From: Stenocarpella maydis
Taxonomy: Eukaryota > Ascomycota > Sordariomycetes > Diaporthales > Diaporthaceae
Direction: 5' to 3'
Length of the DNA stretch: 64,000 bases
Assembly: GCA_002270565.1 (NCBI GenBank)
Contig: NQMI01000014.1
Span: forward strand, 124,001-188,000
Positions 57,071 through 64,000 of this stretch are shown piece by piece. The notes below the pieces were generated by a model. The model saw only the letters and a program-made list of their open reading frames with translations, was not told the DNA's origin and did no database searches. Every line of letters starts with the position of its first letter. Positions within the stretch are counted from its first letter, which is position 1. A program made the translations under genes and the position numbers.

Positions 57071-60000
57071 GATATATGTACGAGTTCGCCCAGTGGTGCA
57101 GACCTCTTATGCACTTAGAATCCTGCTCATTTAGGACTAGCGGGGATGCTAAGAGCTTAACTACACCATTAGAGCCGCTGGTGCAACTTACACACTGACA
57201 CTGGGCTTGTTGCCCTGCTGGCCCTTAGGATACAAGGTTGGAAGGCAGCCGCTTATAATACCCTACTGGCAGGGCTTCTTCAGTGGGCAAATGAGGGTTG
57301 GTGTGCTTCCGAAATCACGGTTCCTGACTGGGGTGGGCCGGTCCACCCTCGGCCACTCTGTGCTCCTTTGGGACGACGGCGCGTCGAGGGCTAGGGGCCA
57401 GGGGCCAGGTTCGTGCACTACTGCGCAGGCTGGCAGGCTGGGCAGCTCATCCTCACAGGTGTACTGGCCATTTCCCTGCCGGGAGTTGCTATCCAGAGGA
57501 TTGGGACACGGGCTGGCCCAGGCCGAGTCCCGACAGTCCGGGACAGCAAAGATCGTCAGGTACCCAGACGGGACCTTCGGCTGGACTTGGTGTAGACTTC
57601 AGTGTCTACCCACACGACCTCGAAGACGGTCGTCAACAAAGGAACCCCGAAGGCAGTATTGTCATTATTCCTGTAGCACCGCAGTGTGGACGGCGCATGG
57701 GAGTGCTGCATGGCAACGGCCAGGGCCCGCGTGGTGGGGAGCTGTGCCTGCCTGTCTTGCATGGGGACGGGAATGCACATGATTCGGAATGCCATCCGTA
57801 GAGCATGGGCATGATTTGACCACGATCCGGCACTTTGCCCCGGAAGACAGGATCATCCAAGAATTTCCTGAGTTAGCGTAGTGACTCGATCACATCAAGA
57901 CCCAGGTCTCAGGTCTGAGGTGTGAGATGAGCCTGCCGACGAGTCCCAGGGAGAAAGGCGTTGGTGGCGGTGGGCAAATTGAAGGAGCCAAGGTCAGGTG
58001 GGTGTCGGCCTGCTTGAATCAGGCTTGTTGCGTACAAGAGGAAATGAGAAGCGCATGGTAGGGGCTGGGGCCAGAATTGAGACCGGGACCAGGAGGGCAC
58101 CGATGCTAGGCAGTGTTGTATCATTGCATGGCGTGCCTTGGTTGGTGTTTCTTGGGTCATCAGAGTGGACGAGCCTGGCAGCCATCCCACGTGAAGTTCG
58201 TCTGATCTCATGGTACGGTCGGCCCTAGCCGTGCAGACATAGTTGCACTCGGCTGACCGGGCTGACGGGACTGACCCAGGTGCAGGAGGATTTTGGACGA
58301 CAGGCTGCCCAGCTGTGTCGGAAGCGGGCAGTAGAAGCAGCGGCTGCTGCTGGTCACCGGCCTAGCATGTGGGGGGGGGGTTGAAGGATGGGTGAGGAGG
58401 ACGACGACGACATGGAGGGCACGCAACCTGTGCAGTCCAGATGTCGGGGCCAGCCTGCGAGGCGAGAGTGGGTGGAGTGGAGCAGCTCGGCTGAGGGTTC
58501 AGTTTTTGTACATATACATCCCATGTGGTGGGCATGCAATGACCATAAGGTGCTGCTCAAAGGTATCGATACCTGCGGCATGCATGTTGAGGCGCCGGGC
58601 CAGCACGACTCGGCAGACTGACTAATCACCCCACGGTCAGATATCACACCGTCGCCTGTCGCATGTCGCCTGTCGCATGTCGCATATCGTCTTGTCCAAG
58701 CACCCCACACCCTGCCCTGTCTGCCCGTTCGGCCTGCCTGCCAGCCCTGCCTGTCCACCCACACACGCCCCCGAACCAGGCAAGCCAGGAATGCTGGCCA
58801 TCATCGGATGGGTGCCAGCCTTCCTGTACACTTCCTGGCCAGCCTGGGCTGCCCGGGCAGCCACTGAGTGTTGACGGACGAGGCGAGGCCAGAGGATTCT
58901 CGTCCATGATCCGTGGGATGCCATGGCACAGCCATCGCACATAAGGGCGGCGCGTCGACCTGCACCTTGCAGCCGGGGCTTGGATCTGGATCTCATTGGG
59001 CTGGGCTCAGCTGGGCCAGAGTCATTCCAAGGTCGACATGTCTACATACACTAGGTCACTCGGACACCATCACCTCACGGGTGTATCTTCCCTAGTGCTC
59101 GATAATGTCTTGTACCCTGTCAAATATTGTGCCTGTGGCGACGAGGTGGAAGGTGCAAAGGCACTGACACCGAGACCCGGGTCCGAGAGGCCCAAAATGA
59201 AGAATGCCATCTTTACAGGCTAACAGGCCGGCCTGTTGATCGACAGACTTGGGCAGCCACGCAGCTGGGTCCTGGACTTGTCAGAATTACAATCAGGTCA
59301 GAAATCCATCCCCATGTTTCCTCTCAACCTCATCCTCAACCAGACCACTATTCTCGGACCCACCACTTGCTCCTCTCATGTCCCCATCGCCACGGCCCGA
59401 CAAGTCCACGGATTGCGAGGGCTCCCCTGGTTGGTGGTGTGGGTTTGCTCGTCCATGGCTGCTTGATTGCACATGACCAGGATCAAGCTTTGGCCGAAGC
59501 CTGGGTTTCGAATTCTATCATATGCGCAAGTCCCTAGCTCCTTGACTTCATCTTGCAATCCTTCCTGGAACATGTGGAGCAGTTCTCCAACTTTGGCAGC
59601 GGGGTGCTTATCACCCAGTAGTACGCACTACATCACGCCGTGGCATACATCCGGAGGGTTGGGATGGCAAGGCCGCGCTGTCCGGAGGAACTGTGCCGCA
59701 AGGGAGCGTCGACAGCACACATTGGGGGGAGGGCTGCTCGAGGGCATTCATTCGTACCCCAGCAACTACCGGGAGATCCACACAGTACCATCTTGGCCTT
59801 CGACGTCTCCCCCACTGTCGACAGGAGCTGTTCTTGCCACAGGAGGCGCCTTTGCACACTTGCGCGGCTGAACTATGAAAATGCTGCTGCAATGACCTGC
59901 CTCAGGATGGCCAGTCTTGTGGGCTTAGGATGAGCAAGCCCTGTAGGTGGTCGTGCCACGCCTGTCCACCACTTTCATCGTCCGAGTTGTCTGCCAGGCC

Positions 60001-62228
60001 TGGAGCCGCTCATGGGCAGTAGTATCAGGAAGTACATACAGATCCTAAAAACCTGCAGGGGATTTCCTGACATGGTCTGTCAAGGGTCCACCAGACCCCA
60101 GTTCAAACACCCATGTGAGATGAGGTCTGAGGCCTAGCCCATGCAGGCTTCACAGTGTAGGTGTGAATCCTCCACCCCGGTGGTGTCCCCAGCTGCACAC
60201 TGGGGCAACACCAATGGATCAGCCTACTTACAAGGAGTGTACTTGTGCAATTTCTATTGCGAGATGTCGACTGATACTTTCGACTGGGATTTGACAGTTG
60301 CACCCCAACATGCCTCGACCGGGTCCTACAGAAACCGCAGGACCACCAGCCACGAGGTGGACGTGACCCAGACAGCATCCACCCCCTCCCCAGCAAGCGG
60401 AAGCAAGACGGGTCTTCCCTAGTTTTCCGATATCCACCGCGTGGCACATACAAAGCGAGTTCTTGGTCTAGTATAGGACCAGCATACCTTAATACAAAGC
60501 TCATCGAAGCCGGCCCTGTCGAATATACTCTGTTTACATCTGCCTGTCATCCAATTCCAAGGGTCAACATCCTGCCCAAACAGAGAATCTTGGGCCTCAA
60601 CGGAACCACTAGTTCAGCCAGCACTGCATGTAAGATAACCCGGTAAATACGGATCCTTCCACGACTACTAAGCCTTCTCGTCACATCTCGACCTTTGTCA
60701 ATAACCAGGTCATATGCAGCTGACCCTGTGTAGCAGAAAATCGCCTTGGATCCCCTCTATCACCTCCAGGTTAGGCGTTCTTCAGAGGTACCGCCTTGAA
60801 TCAGCCTGCGGTGGTCATATGAAAGACCCAAGTCCCATCCGCGGACTCGTTTACTATCACCGTTCGGGCCAAATTCTTCATATACTCAGTCTAGGGTCTC
60901 GGTCTCAGCCCTTGTGTGCTGGGGAACCTTCTGGAGCATCCAGGTGTCTTGTCATATCGAGATTGTTGACTTGCACCCTTTCTTCAACTAGCTCACAATT
61001 GGCCCTCACTCGTCGGTCATAATCGGTATTTTAGTCTCCCCGGATTGTCTCTGCGCTGCCTGACTGGCGCCAGGGACCTCGCGTCAGACCATACAGATAA
61101 GGCAGACAGCACCGAGTGTCACTCACTTGCCGCACAGCAGGTGGACAGTCTAGCCCTACGGCTTCTGTGAGCTCTTCCCGTAGGGGAACGTCTTTACTGT
61201 CAGGAGCCTCCAGTTCTCCTTGACCTGGCCGCGGTTGTGCAGAACACTGTGGGGGGCCGTCTTCGGCTGGCGAATACATCTTCGCTGCACACATACCCTT
61301 GTAGGTTGCCACCTCCATAGTCACACCGGTACGGTTGTTGCCCAAGCCGTACCGGTACCTCAAAATACCACCGTCATCCCCCAAGGCGGATGCCCTTAGC
61401 CACATATCTGGGATCTTAGCAATATCCCGGCAATTTTATTTACCATACAGATACACAGCCCCTCCCTGTGCTTGTTCAATCCGAGCACAGTCTTCACCAC
61501 ATAACCACCTGCCTTTTCTCTATCTAGCAGCTGGCAGATCAGTGAATAAAAGCTAATCAACTATTCGATCAATCTCAGGACGGGGCTGTCCCGGGGCAGC
61601 GTGACCCCACAGGCAACTCAAGCGCAGTCAATATTTCCACCCTGTCCCGCTATTCCAGTTGGCCCCCATCCTCTTTGTGGGTGTTCCCGGAACAGACAGG
61701 TCACACACACACTGCGGTAGCAGCAGTTCCTCAAGCGGAAGACAATCACATTGCCTTGTGAGCTGACAGTCTCTTTACCTCGTGAGCCTCCACTGATGGC
61801 AACATTGCACTACCAGGTATCTCACATCGTTGGACAGCGCTTCATGGACCAAGTCTTCCTGGACTAGATTCTGAAAGTCGCTTGCCTTGGCGAAACGTCA
61901 CAACTACGATTCAAGGAGCAAACCAAAAATAAGGCCAAAAAACCCTGGAATCATCACCTGTGGCCGTCTGCCGGGAAGCATTCGCCTCTGCCAATCCTCT
62001 GCCACTCAGCGCTGAACTTCAAGAGTCTTTATCCGCTAGCCGAATCCGACTTTGGCTCAAGGGACTGTTTGTGGTTCATTGATGAGCCAGCCTCCTCAGT
62101 TGATCTCGTTGCATTCCAGGAATGCTAAAAGATCCTCTCCGTCGACGATAACGGCGGTCAATTGAGACCTATTGCGCCGCATAATCCTCACCTGGCAGTG
62201 CAGAATATAGGTACCGGACCGAAGAGCC

Positions 62229-64000
62229 ATGAGCGAGTACTATCACAACTTCCTGTCGTCCGTTTCGGGACTGGGAACCAACTCTAGCCTGGGCTCACAG
62301 GATGGTGTGTCCAGAGCACCTCCCGTTGCTTTTGGCACTGGAAACAGCATGGAGCCAAACACGTTCCAGAACGTGACATATTACCCTGGATTCCCGGAGC
62401 CTGGCTTATTTCAAGCACCGAGGTCACAACGAAACAGAAGAAAATCGGCCCCTGGTGTGGATCACATCAAACACAGAAGAACTCGCAGCGGTTGTTTTAC
62501 TTGCCGGAGCAGAAGGGTTAAGGTATGCCACAGCCTTGAGTCTCTCTCTAGATACCCTTTCTAACATCTTAGCAGTGTGACGAGACACACCCAGTTTGTG
62601 AACGTGGGTAGCATTCTGTTCCTCTGCACACCATTTTCGGAATGCTGAAATTAGTGATAGGGTGCCGCAAAGGTTCACGAGATTGCGTTTACCCGGATCC
62701 CCCGTCCACAAAGTACCCCGTTCCACATGAGAGCAAGGATGCGGACACCAGTCATCAAACGAGTCCCACGTCTTCAAATGAGGATGAGGATGACGCAGAC
62801 CAGGACGCACGGTTAAGCCCTATCCCGGACGAAGACGAAGACGACCTGATGAGTGTCTCCGAACAGTCAATGCCATCCACGAAGAGCCTCAGGCATATGA
62901 GTACTGCATCCTCTTTGAACCTGAGGCGACTTTTAACTATGACTCGGCAGCCCTCCGAGACGTCATCTCAGGAAGGCGCCAAATGCTCGTCTCCTACGAG
63001 GTCGATCGGCACGGCTGGCAGTCGTACTCCACTGACGGCAAACTTACCAGACCTTACGTTCAACACGGCTCTAGATTTATCACATCTTCCAGCTGACCTA
63101 AGATTTTACCTGGAATATTATCTCGAAAACATTACACATTATCACTATGGTGTTCACAGAGACTTTAGCGGTTTCTTCCGAACAACGCTCCTCAACTTAG
63201 CATTACGCAACGAGTCTTTGCTACATGCCATTGTTGCATTTGCGGCATACCACCGGACGCTAGGTGACCCGAACGGCCAGCTTCCAGAATTCCTGCAGTA
63301 TTACAACAGGGGTGTCATTTTGCTTCTTGACCTTCTTAAGAAGGGCGACGGGCATGAGCTTACGACACTCTTGACAATTCTGCAGCTAGCAACAATAGAG
63401 GTGCGTAGTGTGAGGGACAAAAGTGCACTCTTGTGTTTAGTCCTAACCTGTGAGAATAGGAGTATCTCGGCGACTGGGTAAACCTGATGGGGCACCAGAA
63501 GGCAGCTCTTGAGATCTTGACCCAGCTATTCACGTCTCAGACTGTGGCGGAAACGTCGCTAAACCGCACTATCCTGTCATGGTACATTCGTTTCGACATC
63601 CTTGTCGGGCTGATGGGAGGCTTCGGTTCGAGGCTCCCCAGAGACTGGTTCGTGGCGTTGGCCGTGCATTGTCGAGCGAGACTAGGGAGCGAGCCCGACA
63701 GTCTGGATTGGCTATTTGAACAGGCCGAGAACAGTCTGCGTCTGATATGCCATGATATTTGCCTGCTCGTTGCCAGACGTGCGAGAGACGACACGGAAGG
63801 GGCAACAGTCGCTGCGGAACACAAAGATGTGGCCCAAAAATTGCGGGAATGGAGGGAAAACCTCGATCCCGCCCTGACAGATTCTTCGTGCCTGGTGGAA
63901 TTGCCTTCATACCCGCCAGCCGAGGCTTCCGGTGCTCCACTACAGACCGCGGCCTTGTACGACGCCCCCTTGTCTTCAACCACGTTGCTACTCTGCGAAT
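62229..64000 (+). CDS. Zn2Cys6 transcription factor, Fungal_trans_2 type (3' end beyond the window)
   Basis: A nuclear regulator with an N-terminal zinc cluster and Fungal_trans_2-like (PF11951) region. Exons 62229-62522, 62576-62603, 62661-63400 and 63460 to beyond 64000. The cluster is spread over three exons: CFTCRSRRVK (Cys 1-2) on exon 1, CDETHPVCE (Cys 3-4) on the 28-nt exon 2, and RCRKGSRDC (Cys 5-6) from the exon 2/3 join (C|GG). The donor at 62604 (GTGGGT) is fixed by this phase. An acidic/serine stretch follows (SSNEDEDDADQDARLSPIPD), then LPADLRFYLEYYLENITHYH and FRTTLLNLALRNESLLHAIV, typical of the family, and after the last splice EYLGDWVNLMGHQKAALEIL. No stop is met before the edge. 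Targets unknown; the nearest upstream gene is 7.5 kb away. Confidence 0.9.

Larger units (their letters stand above)
54698..62228. other. 7.5 kb GC-rich gene desert
   Basis: No open frame here shows a recognisable domain, intron-joined family sequence or RNA gene. The longest frame (57207-57782, 191 codons) opens with TTG and is tryptophan-rich noise. The region keeps high GC with no AT island, so it does not look like RIP-degraded transposon DNA. It contains a hexamer array (54981-55026), two copies of a 14-bp unit (GTCGCCTGTCGCAT) near 58651-58678, G10 at 58371-58380, and GGTACCTAGGTA at 57059-57070. The last part must include the promoter of the right-hand regulator. Confidence 0.55.

Noticed and set aside
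57207..57782. 191-codon frame in the gene desert
   Set aside because: Starts with TTG, rich in Trp/Arg/Ser, no recognisable motif; expected by chance in GC-rich sequence.

Overview
The window is nuclear DNA of a filamentous ascomycete (Pezizomycotina). I infer Sordariomycetes from the overall look of the proteins; genus and species cannot be called. Evidence: many short introns (about 40-116 nt) with GTAAGT/GTATGT-like donors and CTAAC/CTGAC branch points close to the acceptor, GC-rich coding sequence, two Zn2Cys6 regulators, and fungal-type housekeeping genes (cytoplasmic dynein heavy chain, condensin SMC2, GCP4, ARV1, fungal N-acetylglutamate synthase, V-ATPase subunit e). No rRNA, tRNA, CRISPR array or intact transposon was recognised. 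Exon borders are my own reading of splice signals checked for reading phase; no transcript data were available.

Layout. 0-5 kb: a Zn2Cys6 regulator (minus, cut by the window edge), then a 3.3 kb non-coding stretch with a G-quadruplex motif. 5-11.3 kb: a senescence/spartin-domain protein, gamma-tubulin complex protein GCP4, and a 2EXR/F-box-like protein converging on it. 13.6-15.3 kb: a FAR1-like DNA-binding protein with a 42-residue polyglutamine tract. 16.6-29.8 kb: the complete dynein heavy chain in three exons, the middle one 12.3 kb long. 31.3-34.4 kb: a DUF1774 membrane protein, an AT-rich island, and an AcpS-type phosphopantetheinyl transferase. 35.3-37.7 kb: a seven-exon secreted GMC oxidoreductase. 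38.6-42.8 kb: N-acetylglutamate synthase (minus) divergent from a 3-hydroxyisobutyrate-dehydrogenase-like enzyme. 43.2-45.0 kb: V-ATPase subunit e and ARV1, convergent. 45.9-52.9 kb: a LysM-domain protein without a signal peptide, divergent from SMC2. 53.1-54.7 kb: a MOSC/mARC-like protein. 54.7-62.2 kb: a 7.5 kb GC-rich gene desert. 62.2-64 kb: a second Zn2Cys6 regulator, cut by the right edge.

The genes do not form an obvious pathway cluster. Several concern microtubules and chromosomes (GCP4, dynein, SMC2) and several concern organelle or membrane functions. The most interesting signals are regulatory. N-acetylglutamate synthase and SMC2 each carry a short upstream ORF whose TGA overlaps the main ATG as ATGA. 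N-acetylglutamate synthase also has a perfect GCN4/CPC1 site. The right-hand Zn2Cys6 gene carries cysteines 3 and 4 on a 28-nt frame-breaking microexon. The spartin gene has a stop-free intron whose length is a multiple of three.
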